From Embiotoca jacksoni (taxonomy: Eukaryota; Chordata; Actinopteri; Embiotocidae): DNA of 64,000 bases. Positions 13,088 to 22,400 of this stretch are shown here, piece by piece; within the stretch, counting starts at the first letter, position 1, and each line of letters opens with the position of its first letter. The notes below the pieces were generated by a model that saw only the letters and a list, made by a program, of their open reading frames with translations, made no database searches and was not told the DNA's origin. Location of the stretch: NCBI GenBank assembly GCA_022577435.1, contig JAKOON010000016.1, positions 14,425,776 through 14,489,775 of the forward strand, read 5' to 3'. The position numbers and the translations under genes were made by a program.

Positions 13088-13165
13088 CCTGATTGGTGAC
13101 TCCATCCGTGTTTTTCCCCTCACTGACTGTGCTTCATATATTTATATATTTATATATTTATCAGC
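13088..13165 (+). promoter_or_regulatory. Candidate core promoter of the distal first exon
   Basis: An inverted CCAAT box (GATTGG at 13091-13096) is followed by an AT-rich TATA-like tract of three ATATATTT units (about 13136-13160). The distal coding exon starts about 55 bases further on. The order and spacing fit a CCAAT/TATA promoter, but no transcript data are visible. The same tract ends in TATCAG (13159-13164) and could instead be a weak splice acceptor. Confidence 0.4.
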
Positions 13166-13217
13166 CGTCCCAGGAAGAGGATTCTGGCGTGGGAGAGGCA
13201 GCGTGGCAGTGTGTGGA

Positions 13218-13295
13218 ATGGCGTGGGAGAGGCAGAGTGACCCCGGGCTCAGGTGGCAGCTGTGTTATGACTTCTCTGCCAGGTCATGGTGGATG
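13218..13295 (+). CDS. nfix: Alternative NFI first coding exon (…WQLCYDFSARSWWM)
   Basis: The frame from ATG at 13218 gives 26 residues beginning MAWERQSDPG and ending WQLCYDFSARSWWM, then a donor GTAGGA. The ending matches 12 of 14 residues of the alternative NFIA N-terminus WQLCYDISARTWWM (I to F and T to S are the changes). As there, the junction is phase 0, so it can splice to the same DEFHPF exon 2. ATG 13218 has G at -3 and G at +4 and is the first ATG after the in-frame stop at 13083. The frame is open upstream of it, so an internal exon is not excluded: an AG at 13163-13164 follows an AT-rich stretch. The preferred view is a first exon, because an inverted CCAAT box and a TATA-like tract precede it. 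Assignment to nfix is inferred from strand, phase and the exon at 39190. Confidence 0.75.
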
Positions 13296-16200
13296 GTAGG
13301 ATGGATGCTCCCTGTCTCTCCCTCATTCTGTATCGATCAATCTGTCTCTGTCTGTGTTTCTGTTACGTCCTGCTGCTCTCTTTAACACTCACTTACGACC
13401 CATCTAGTTGTGGAAAAAATATCCCTCTGCTGCAAAATGCAACTTCATGTTTATTGTACATATTGTGCACGCTGCATGTTTCCACACTGCACATGTGAAA
13501 AGACTGCGTTCAGTCACTTGCTGCGTGTGTTCTGGATGTTTGGTTTCTAAGGCCAAAAAGTCAGGTGGGGGTCTACTTTCAGCAGTTAAGACAAGTTAAG
13601 CATCCTTGTTGAGATTATGATCCTGTCATCTGAAAGTATTATCATGTACATTTGTGTAAACCTGAATGAAGTGATGATATTTATTTAGCAAATTTCTTCA
13701 AGCTATAATAGTAACAGTTCCACTTCCCAACACACTTCGTTTCTCTTCTTAAAATGTAATCACAAGATCATTTGGGTGATTGACTCCATCAAAGATATCT
13801 GGGGCTCATCCCAAAGGATGAGAGTTATTAATTAAGACCTGTTTATCCACCAGAGGAAATGATTCATAATTTTATTAAGGCCATGATACACTTTTGAGGC
13901 AGCACAGAAATGCAGATTTTTCCTTGTGAGCAGCACCATTTTCAACTGTGGCTGATTTCTTTTTTCCTACCCTACAATTTTTACCTTTTATGTGGACATT
14001 GTTGACGTTATTTGCTTTCAGATTTTGTCATTTTTAGAAGCGATGTTTTCGATTTACTTTTTGACTTGAATGTACAGTTGCCCGAAAAGCATTTAATCTG
14101 CCGTGATCTCGTGTTAGTCTTAAAAAGCAGTTGTTGTAGTTGTTGCTGTCTTCTGTGCTTTTGACCTTCAGCTTTTTTGTGACACAAACAGCCACAGTTT
14201 GGATCATATCACAGAGCTAATTTATTCCAGATTTCACATATTGACAACATCAATCACACCGGTCTCTTGGTAGCAGTTGCTTTATTATTTCCTCTCGTGT
14301 GGCGGTTGGTGTTGATCACAGAGGTGTCTCGAGGCCTGACACACTTTGTAAACCCGAGGGCTCCTCTCAGAGCCAGCCTACTGCGCTCACTGCTATGTAG
14401 GGCAGAGCTAGGCCCGCTGCCTGGGTGGGAATAGGAGGGGGGAGGAGGCGAGAGAGAGAGAGAGAGGGAGACGGGGAGGGATGGCAGCCAGCACTGGGGC
14501 CCCATGCAGGGATGCAGGAGATGGAGAGCAGGGAGGAGGGGTGGAGGGGTTACAGGGTGCTACAGGGGGCAGAGAGAGGGGCACAGGCTGAGCATGGCTG
14601 GCATACGAGCATTCCCTCCGTCTGTGGACATGCAGCGTCTCGGCTCTGTGAAACACAAAGCCTGCGGGTGGTGGCCATGTTTCATCGGGATTATTAATGT
14701 CAGCATTTAAATTTTCTTGACATAAAACACATTTATTGAGAAATATTTATCTTTTTCTTGTGATTTTGCTCCTGATAGTTTGTGTTTGAGACAAAGGCAA
14801 AGATGTTGTGGGAGTTAAACCTGTTTTATTGAGCTGTAGAGTTGAGATTATCACCATTGTAAGTGCTACTGTTTCTACATAACAAATCATATATTCCTTT
14901 TGTAAAATGCAATGCATTGCTTCAGGTTAAACTCGTGACTAGTTGGGAGCCCTTTTCAACTTTTAGACATCCAGTGTTCCACTAAAGACACATTTACTCT
15001 CAAAACTTTTTAGATGGTGTCATATAAATTGCTGTTTAAGATCCAAACAAGAAAAAATGTCCAATATTTCACCAAAAAAAGATTGATTAGCAAATGTCCC
15101 AAAAATTTATTTGTTTTTAGGGATTTTTTCCTCTCCCATTAATCATCGTACAACCTCTTGTGTTTATCTTGTGACCCTTTGGGGTCCTCAACCCTTACTT
15201 TAATACTTACAAAACTAAACACCCTACAGTAAATGTATATAAACTAGTTAAATCTTGCTGTACCTCGAGAAGCTCCAACTGTAAAGTACCACTTACACTA
15301 ACACAGTCTCACATCAAAATGAGTAATGCAGGTCAACATTACACATTACGTATTCGTTTTACAAAAAGGGCTCACAAATTGTGAGAAGTTTAAATTTGTC
15401 TTGCCCTATTCTCTCCTATTGGCTTGTTCCCATGTCACATGACTGTCCAACACAGCCCGCTGGCTTCTTACACATACACATAAGTTGCCTGAGAAGCTGT
15501 TCACATTTGGCATTAATGTCTATCCAGGGCCAACGTTGCGAGTGATCATAAATGGTTATTTTAAAGTGCAGCTGTGGACACATTGAGATCCGATCTGCTC
15601 AGACCATATTCAGAGGTGTTCATATCTGACCCGGTGCTTCCTTGTGTTACCGTCACGTTACAGCAGGTTTGTTCGATGTTTTTACCTCCACTCAAACAGT
15701 TCTTTATCCTGAAGATATCTGTCTGCTCTTCTGTTATTTGTTTGTTACCAGAAACACTATCTGGCGTGATTCTTGGAGCGCAGCTGAACTGTATAGAGAA
15801 CAGGAGAGATTTACTTGTAAACTTGTGGTTAAAGCAGCTGTCTGGTGAATAAAAACACAAGCTGCTCTGTGACTTGTTTCAGCAAAGCCTTATCTGGGTT
15901 TAGTGTTTTTCTTTTAGTTTATTTCTTCTAATTTGTTACCGGCAGCAGACCCAAAGCAGTGGAAGAGCCCCGCACCCTTGCACAGTTCAGTTCATTTATC
16001 CACTGCAATGCCAAGCCCGACCCTCTCAAACCCACCGGAATAATTAAATAATCTGAGCCTGAACGACCAGTGGTTCAGGTTGTGAATTACAAATTTTAGT
16101 GTTCAGACATTTACAAATGTGAAACACATCATTCATTGCTAATAGACAGCACATTCAAATTGGACTCAGATTCGAAAGGATGTCTTGTGTCAACTCCTCT

Positions 16201-16319
16201 CCTTCTTATGGTTGTGGTTAAAATAAACAAAAGTGAAGTTATGAGCTGGATGTTATGTCAGTGAAGTACACCATGTAAGTTTACTTATCTGTGTTACTTT
16301 AAACTCCTTATGGACTTGC
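13296..16319. other. Intronic DNA after the distal first exon, no further exon seen
   Basis: Contains a GC- and GA-rich patch at 14250-14680 with chance frames on both strands (82-90 codons), and otherwise AT-rich DNA. The frames at 15561-15860 on both strands (up to 99 codons) match nothing I know. Confidence 0.4.
14250..14690. other. GC/purine-rich patch, possible regulatory element
   Basis: Base composition shifts sharply to G and A on the plus strand, with (GA)n at 14450-14467 and many GGAGG steps, then returns to AT-rich at about 14690. Overlapping chance frames in both strands are by-products of composition. Conservation would be needed to call it an enhancer. Confidence 0.3.
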
Positions 16320-16321
16320 TC

Positions 16322-16425
16322 TGCATGGACAGTCCTGGCTGAAAGTCCTGCGTTTGACCCATCCTCCTGCCCCCAACCTCTCTATTCCTCACATGACTTC
16401 CGTCTTCAACAACCTAATCTAAAAA
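16322..16425 (+). repeat. Fragment of a dispersed teleost repeat (GAAAGTCCTGCGTTTGACCC)
   Basis: The string GAAAGTCCTGCGTTTGACCC, followed by a CCTCCTGCCCCCAACCTC-like segment and ACATGACTTCCGTCTTCAAC, matches one half of a fish interspersed repeat. The other half (GGCACCAAAAC…GGAAAAGATTGTGTTTTGGG) is seen at 18462-18605. Only this half is present here. Confidence 0.5.
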
Positions 16426-16850
16426 CATGTGCATCTCCCAATTTTAGAGCCGTTATTGGGTAATTGATATGTTGTACGCTGTGATCAAGGTAACCATTAC
16501 ACATTTTTATTTGAGACTTGGCTGCATACGTCTTGCAGGATCAGCAAATAATTTATTTAGTATAAATTTAGTATTCACTATTAATACTTTAAATACAATT
16601 TGTTGATGGTACTTGGAATTACAATGCAGGACCACTATGATGGAGTTACATTAAAGTATTAGGTCTTTTGAAAAACAATCAATTTGACAGTGTTAAGAAG
16701 ATAAAATGTATGAATTGTGCACCCCAATAGTAAAATTAACAAACAGAATGTCATTTTTGTAACTACAGAGACAATTTAGTTGTGTTTAGTTGAAAGCTTG
16801 GGGGGTCCTGTTTAGGACCTCAGTCTTTATAAAGTCAGGTGTGGGACTGC

Positions 16851-17267
16851 TCTTCATCCTCTCGTTTCCCGCTGTCTCTTACTAGGTTTTTATTTCTTAA
16901 GTTCAGACTCCCCCTCCTGCCTCCCTCTCTGTCCCGCTCTCTCCCCTCTTATATCAATCTGTCTCTCTCTCTCTCCATCCCCAGACAGACCCTCCCATCA
17001 GTGCCCATTTCCCTCCGTCTGGCTTGTCCCCTTCCTTTCACCCAGATGACCCTGCCACCGCCCCGTTCCTTCTGTCTGTCTGGCTCTCGCTTACCCAGAT
17101 GCCCCCAACCACTGCCCGCTCCATACCATCCTTACTCCATCTCTGCATATACCCGTCTTCCTCCCGCTCCATCTCTTCATCTCTGTCCTCTTTATCTCTT
17201 TCTAACTGTGTCTCTTGCTTGCTTGCTCCCTTGGTCTCTCTTTTCCTCATACTCTCCCACTGCACAG
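16851..17267 (+). repeat. Long imperfect polypyrimidine tract
   Basis: For about 400 bases the plus strand is strongly biased to C and T, with CTCTCTCTC runs near 16963-16977. A 236-codon frame runs through it (16839-17549), but its product is only Ser/Leu/Pro-rich and then Gly and Lys runs, so it is not accepted as a gene. The tract ends in CCCACTGCACAG at 17256-17267, an unusually strong splice-acceptor-like context directly before ATG at 17268. Confidence 0.6.
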
Positions 17268-17396
17268 ATGCCTGGCTTGGTTTGCAACAGCTGTCTCGCC
17301 ATGTGCCACTACCAAGTGTTGCCTCCGACTGCAGGGCCGAGTGGGGGTGGTGGTGGTGGGGGTGGTTTTGGGGTGGAGGGTGCGGAGTGGATTGAT

Positions 17397-17410
17397 CATG
17401 AATATTCATG
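17397..17410. other. Perfect 14-bp palindrome CATGAATATTCATG
   Basis: The string reads the same on both strands. ATGAATATTCAT resembles palindromic POU-domain sites, so a regulatory role is possible; the motif alone is weak evidence. Confidence 0.35.
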
Positions 17411-17684
17411 TTTTATTGGATGTAGTACCAAACAGAAAATGGCACCACAGAGGAGACTCCACCCATTTAAAAAGAAGAAGAAGAAGAAAAAAAAAAAGGC
17501 GTGGGACGGAGGGGTGGGAGGTGGGGTGTGGATGGAGGATATAAAGTAAGGAAGAAACAGGACGGAAGGATGGGAGAGACTCTGGGAGAAATGAAAGAAA
17601 AGTATGGAAAATGGAGGCAGACGGAGAGAGGGGAGGGGGATCGGACTGAATGGCAGGGATCCATAAAATGACCCCCCTTCTCTG

Positions 17685-17686
<2 letters not shown>

Positions 17687-17751
<65 letters not shown>
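17687..17751. repeat. (CA)n microsatellite
   Basis: About 32 CA units between purine-rich segments. Confidence 0.97.
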
Positions 17752-17972
17752 AGAGGTGAGAAAGAGGGACCACAGCAAGAGGAGGGCATGGGAGGAAGTG
17801 GTAGGAGGAGAGGGGAACGGGTACTGGAAATTTAGGGAACACTTTGTACTTTGAGGGCTTTGCTTAAAATCTCATGCTTCAGCAAAATATATAAGTAAAA
17901 ATTTGCAAGCGCCTGGTGAAGAATGAAAATGTATTGTTGAACAAGACAGAGTCTACCCTGCTGTTACACTAG

Positions 17973-18295
17973 CAGCTGTGTGAAGCTGTACTTGGGCACG
18001 GTGGCCTAAGTGCTAACGTCAGCATGTTACCGTTCTAAAAGGTATGAAGATTTATGGAAGGGATTATGTTTATTGTGTTGTTCACCATCCCTGCTTATAA
18101 TGCTCGCATGCCAACATTTGCTAATTAGCACTGGAAGCAAAATATAGCTGTGACTGGTGTTTTGCACGGATTATGCCAAATGGAAGTTTGAAACGATGAT
18201 GGCGCTGAGTGAGAAGTCAGTGAATCACCAACGTCACCACAATTGATCCTGATGGGTGCTTGGATGTCTATGGCAAATATCACGGCATTTCATCA
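17973..18295 (+). mobile_element. Copy of a dispersed teleost repeat (GCTAATTAGCACT…GATGATGGCGCT)
   Basis: It contains the ordered landmarks GCTGTACTTGGGCAC, CCAACATTTGCTAATTAGCA, GATGATGGCGCTGAGTGAGA and AAATCACCAACGTCA-like wording of a very common percomorph interspersed repeat. No coding potential remains. Two more partial copies follow at 18917 and 19045. Confidence 0.65.
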
Positions 18296-18461
18296 ACCAC
18301 AAGTATGAACAAGTATGGACACTTGCTCAGACTATCATCACACACCTGCCCCAAATATACGGGCTTGTAGTTGCTTACTAAACCTTGTAAATGGTTCAAG
18401 AGGCCATTATCAAGCACTGACGGGCATACTGGACCTTTGTTGCCATGGTAACAATAGTAAA

Positions 18462-18605
18462 CACATGGTTAACGTTTTTGGTGTGATATGATATAGGTTT
18501 AGGCACCAAAACTGCATTGTTTGACTTCGGAAAAGATTGTGTTTTGGGAAACAATAAGTATTTACCTTATGTTATTAAAAAATATGACTGAAGGGAACTT
18601 GTAGA
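18462..18605 (+). repeat. Dispersed teleost repeat unit (GGCACCAAAAC…GGAAAAGATTGTGTTTTGGG)
   Basis: Landmarks are TTTAGGCACCAAAACTGCAT, GGAAAAGATTGTGTTTTGGG and AATAAGTATTTACCTTATGT, in the order known for this family. It lies between copies of another repeat, so 18-19.2 kb is a nest of old insertions. Confidence 0.6.
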
Positions 18606-18916
18606 TGACAATGTAAAGTCATTTGTCAACATGGATTTTTGTTTTCAAACGGGATACAAATGGGACACAAATGTGTTTGACCCATCCATCCACATAAATC
18701 TTCCTCCTGATATGGAGTTTTTCTCTATATATACTACGTCACCTGACTTTCTGTTTGTGCTCCCGTGATAATTACTGAAACTTTCAAGCGTTCTGGGGCA
18801 GTTTTCCCAGCCGGTTTGGTGGCCCCCCTACTAGCCCTTAGATTTCGGACAGATTTGTGATTGTGACCTCCTTTTCAGTAGTCTTATAACCGTGAGATCG
18901 GGTGTACCTTGGGTAA

Positions 18917-18960
18917 AAGGATCACCAAAGTGATCAGGATTCATTTTGAGCGGAACAGAA
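18917..18960 (+). repeat. Short fragment of the GATCACCAAAGT repeat
   Basis: AAGGATCACCAAAGTGATCA and GGATTCATTTTGAG match the middle of the repeat at 17973-18295. The copy is truncated. Confidence 0.5.
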
Positions 18961-19044
18961 ATTTTTGTGCTATTCCATCCATTCTCGTCAAAATTATTTA
19001 GAAAAAGCCCAAAATTTAAACCTGCCGGTGGTGCTGGAAAGTTG

Positions 19045-19195
19045 GGAAATCACCAAAGTCAATGGAATTCTTCCTTTGGGAACCATGAATCTCTGCACAA
19101 ATATTCCAAGTAATGCATTCAGTAATTTAGATATTTCAGTCTGGAATGACAGACCGACCAACGTTGCCATCGCCTTTGCGGCCCGGCTGTTTGTA
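19045..19195 (+). repeat. 3' part of the same dispersed teleost repeat
   Basis: Landmarks are AAATCACCAAAGTCAATGGA, GGGAACCATGAATCTCTGCA, GATATTTCAGTCTGGAATGA and GACAGACCGACCAACGTTGC, which are the right half of the family. The 80-codon frame 18965-19207 over it is a repeat by-product. Confidence 0.65.
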
Positions 19196-19419
19196 TGTCT
19201 AAAATGATTAAAGACGGGAACAGGCACATACAAGACAAGAAACAGCTGAATGTATGAGAAATGATCACGATCAGTGAGCAAAACAAACTGGATGAAGAGC
19301 GCAGCACTTCTAACGGGGGATTCTGAGCGAGCAAGTAAAGCGAAGGATGAGCAGGAACAAGAAAAAGACAGATAGGCAGAGGAGAGCGAGGAGAGCGAGG
19401 AGATAGAAGATAGACAGTT

Positions 19420-20440
19420 GGGGTGAGGGGCAGCAGATCTGAGCGGACCGAGGCTCTAGTGGCTCTTCCTCTCTCTTTCATGGAGAGCCAGGAAAAGAGA
19501 TTATAGCAGCCGTGCTTTCTCCTATGTGGGGATTGGGAGGGGACACACTCTTCCCTTTACCGTCTCCCCCCTCACCCCCCCTCCCCTCAGACGACAACAC
19601 TCTCTGGGGGTACCGGCTGGACCCAAACCAGAGCAAATTATATCACCGAGCTCCACTTTGCTGGAGGAGGGGCGCACGCTCCAATCATCATGGTGACAAA
19701 TGGTGCAATTTGATATAGATTTTACAAAGGAGGGAGATTTTTTTGTTTTTTTAAAAAAATTTTTTGGGGGGGGGGACTTTGGAGCTTTGTAATGCATCAC
19801 AACGAGAGGGCTTTTGAAGGACGCTGCGTGGCGTTGTACACTCAACAACACTCAGCCCCTCGCTGACGACAGAGCCTTTGTGTTACTTCCTGGGTGCCTC
19901 TGAGCCTCTGGAGAGCTCCGACTCGCTGAGGGAACAAGAGGTTTTGGATGTGTGTGTCATCCTTCACTGTGTGGTTCACCAAGCGCTTACTGCACTTGAG
20001 AAAACACCTTTCTCGCACTCGCATCCACTTACGCAGCCGCCACCGCGTACACAATCACCCATTAGTCTACAATACACAATTACACACCCCCAGCTCTCTC
20101 TTCTTTTCTCATACACACAACACATACAAACAGCGAGTTAATCAGACCTATAAACCCTCCTTGCCGGTCGAAGATAAGCACTGTGCTGGTAGCCCTGCCC
20201 TCCTGAGAGCAGCGCTCCTCTAGCGGTGCCGTGGAGCTGCCTGATAAGGCAGGGGAGTGAGGGATACCCTGAGAGATCCAGGCACACACACAAACACACT
20301 CAGCATCAGTTGGCCAGATCCACCACCGAGCCAATCAGTGGCTCGCAGGGCCGGAGGCTCCACCAATCATTTTCCTCCGTCAGGTGTTGCTAATCTCACC
20401 GCTCAGCCTGCAGGTAGATGAGTTTGTGCACATGTATTTG
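19420..20440. other. GC-rich patch with CCAAT boxes, possible enhancer or promoter
   Basis: Composition is raised in GC from about 19420 to 20420, with pyrimidine runs near 19560-19590 and a G run at about 19767-19776. Two CCAAT boxes lie close together (GCCAATCAG near 20331 and ACCAATCAT near 20362). No protein-like frame was recognised. It may be regulatory DNA of the NFI gene, but nothing fixes a function. Confidence 0.3.

Positions 20441-20443
<3 letters not shown>

Positions 20444-20514
<71 letters not shown>
20444..20514. repeat. (GT)n microsatellite
   Basis: About 35 GT units. Confidence 0.97.
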
Positions 20515-20516
<2 letters not shown>

Positions 20517-21375
20517 CAGCACCACACAACTTTATGTGAATGAATTGCATGAGAGAGGAAAAACATTTTTTTTTTAACATATGGTGTTCCTTTCAGGTGC
20601 AGTGTAGATGGAACATCATTCAGAATGTGACCTGTGAGATCTCTTATCATGAAACCTAATCGGTTCAAAAAATGCTTTGTTCTCCCGCCAGTAAACACTT
20701 TTATATTTGAAATTAGTGACTTTAGTCTAATCCTGCTTCACAGCACTTTCCCACCTTGATGTACAAACGGCTAACACACTTTCTCCAGGGTCTTTTGGTA
20801 ATTAAGTAACATTTCTATACTGAACCAATTAGGCATCAACTACATTTCAAAGGGCCTTCGGGATACTTTCACAGATGAATCAGTATGTATGGAAATACTT
20901 CATTTCATCATGAAAAGATATTGAAAAGTAACATTGGTGCAGGAATCTATACAATTAATATCAAAATTACATGTTTTTCCAGGACTTTCTGAAAATTTAG
21001 AAAGAGTAAAATGAATGACTTAACTCTGTATATTGATCCTTTAAGCATTCAACTTAGATTATGTATTTTTTTGCAGTGCCTTGCATTTACAAAGCAGTTA
21101 TTTATTCATATTGTTTCACAGAATATTATATTATACTTTTAGTCTCCATTGTGCATTCCAAATCTATTTTCTCGCTTTTAATTTTAAAGCTTTGCACGCT
21201 GATGTCCAGTGCAAACATTTAATCATCAGTTAAATCTGTAATTCTCTAGACGTTCATCGGGGGGGGGGAAATGTAGCACCACAGTGTTTTGTGGTCCCCA
21301 ATAAGAGAGTGTACCTGATCATACTTAGGATGCTCCATGTAACCTTGCATTATTCTCCCTGTATTGACCTCATTG

Positions 21376-21783
21376 ATGTGTTTTTACTTGACTCGTGTAT
21401 TTCCATTTTTTTCCACTTTATGATTTCACTCTACATTTCAGGGGGAAATATTGTACTTTTTAGACTCCTCTATCTGACAGTTGAGGATTATTATTTTACA
21501 AACAAACAGTGTGACTATCTTACTAAAAATTCTGCATTATTATCGACCAAACTACTCATTAAATTTTAATCCCCATTAACCAGATAGAACAGAAACAGCA
21601 GAGCATTAAAACACACCTTAATGCATTAGTAATAATAATGTAACATGTCAGACAGAGGTTATTATGTTGGCATCTACTTCTACGAAGTAACATTATGCAT
21701 CCAGAACTTTTGCTTGTGACAGAATGTTTGGTGATTTTTTTTTATTTAAAAATCAATATTTCTTCCACTACTGATTATTTTAC
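21376..21783 (+). mobile_element. Degenerate copy of the GTGGTGGAA MITE family
   Basis: The interior landmark CTACATTTCAGGGGGAAATA followed by TTGTACTTTTTAGACTCCTC, and the right end TCTTCCACTACTG, match the family of the element at 7043-7450. The left end is missing or unrecognisable. Confidence 0.65.
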
Positions 21784-22059
21784 TTTGTTTTTTTTTTAAC
21801 ATTGTTTTTTATCCTTTTAACGATCATTTTGATAGTGTTATGATATTATAGACATGCACTGTCCTCAGTAACTTGAATGGATTCCACTGATTTTAAGATG
21901 AGCTGTTGTATTCTTTACAACTTGTAACGTGGAAGTGCTCCTATAATACCAATGTGTTTACTGGTCATCACTGATGTCTTCAATTTGCTGTAAAATTTTT
22001 ATTCTTCCAAACATCCTCTCAGGTCTTTTCATTCAGTTATAGGCAGCAGCAGTCACCTA

Positions 22060-22400
22060 TAGCATGGCTTCAACATGCCTCTATCCGCTAACCACCGTGG
22101 CACCTCTTGGAAATTGGCGCAGGTCAAATGCGTCTTAATTCAAACCAAAAAAGAAATGAGAGAATGGCCGTGAGTCGAGCCGGTTCCACTGGCCTTGCCA
22201 AGGTCAGCATTCCTCGACTGGCCGTTGCCTAGTGGAACTTTTGTTTCACAGTTTGTGTAAACCTCCAGGGAGAGACGGTATATGGGACCGGGAGCGCAGA
22301 GACCAAAGAAAGGACTTTGCAAATGAGCACAAGCTGGTGTTTTGGAGGAATAGCCCGAGGCATGAGGGTCAGAGGTGCAAACTGTGTCGCAAGGTATAAA
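22060..22400. other. GC-richer patch, candidate conserved non-coding element
   Basis: This stretch stands out from AT-rich neighbours and is not a repeat I know. It contains TTGGCGCAGG (22109) and TTGCCAAGG (22196), isolated NFI-like half-sites. Conservation was not tested. Confidence 0.25.

Noticed and set aside
16839..17549. Plus-strand open frame of 236 codons
   Set aside because: It runs through a polypyrimidine tract, a GGT-rich run and an AAG/A run. The product is Ser/Leu/Pro-, Gly- and Lys-rich with no domain.
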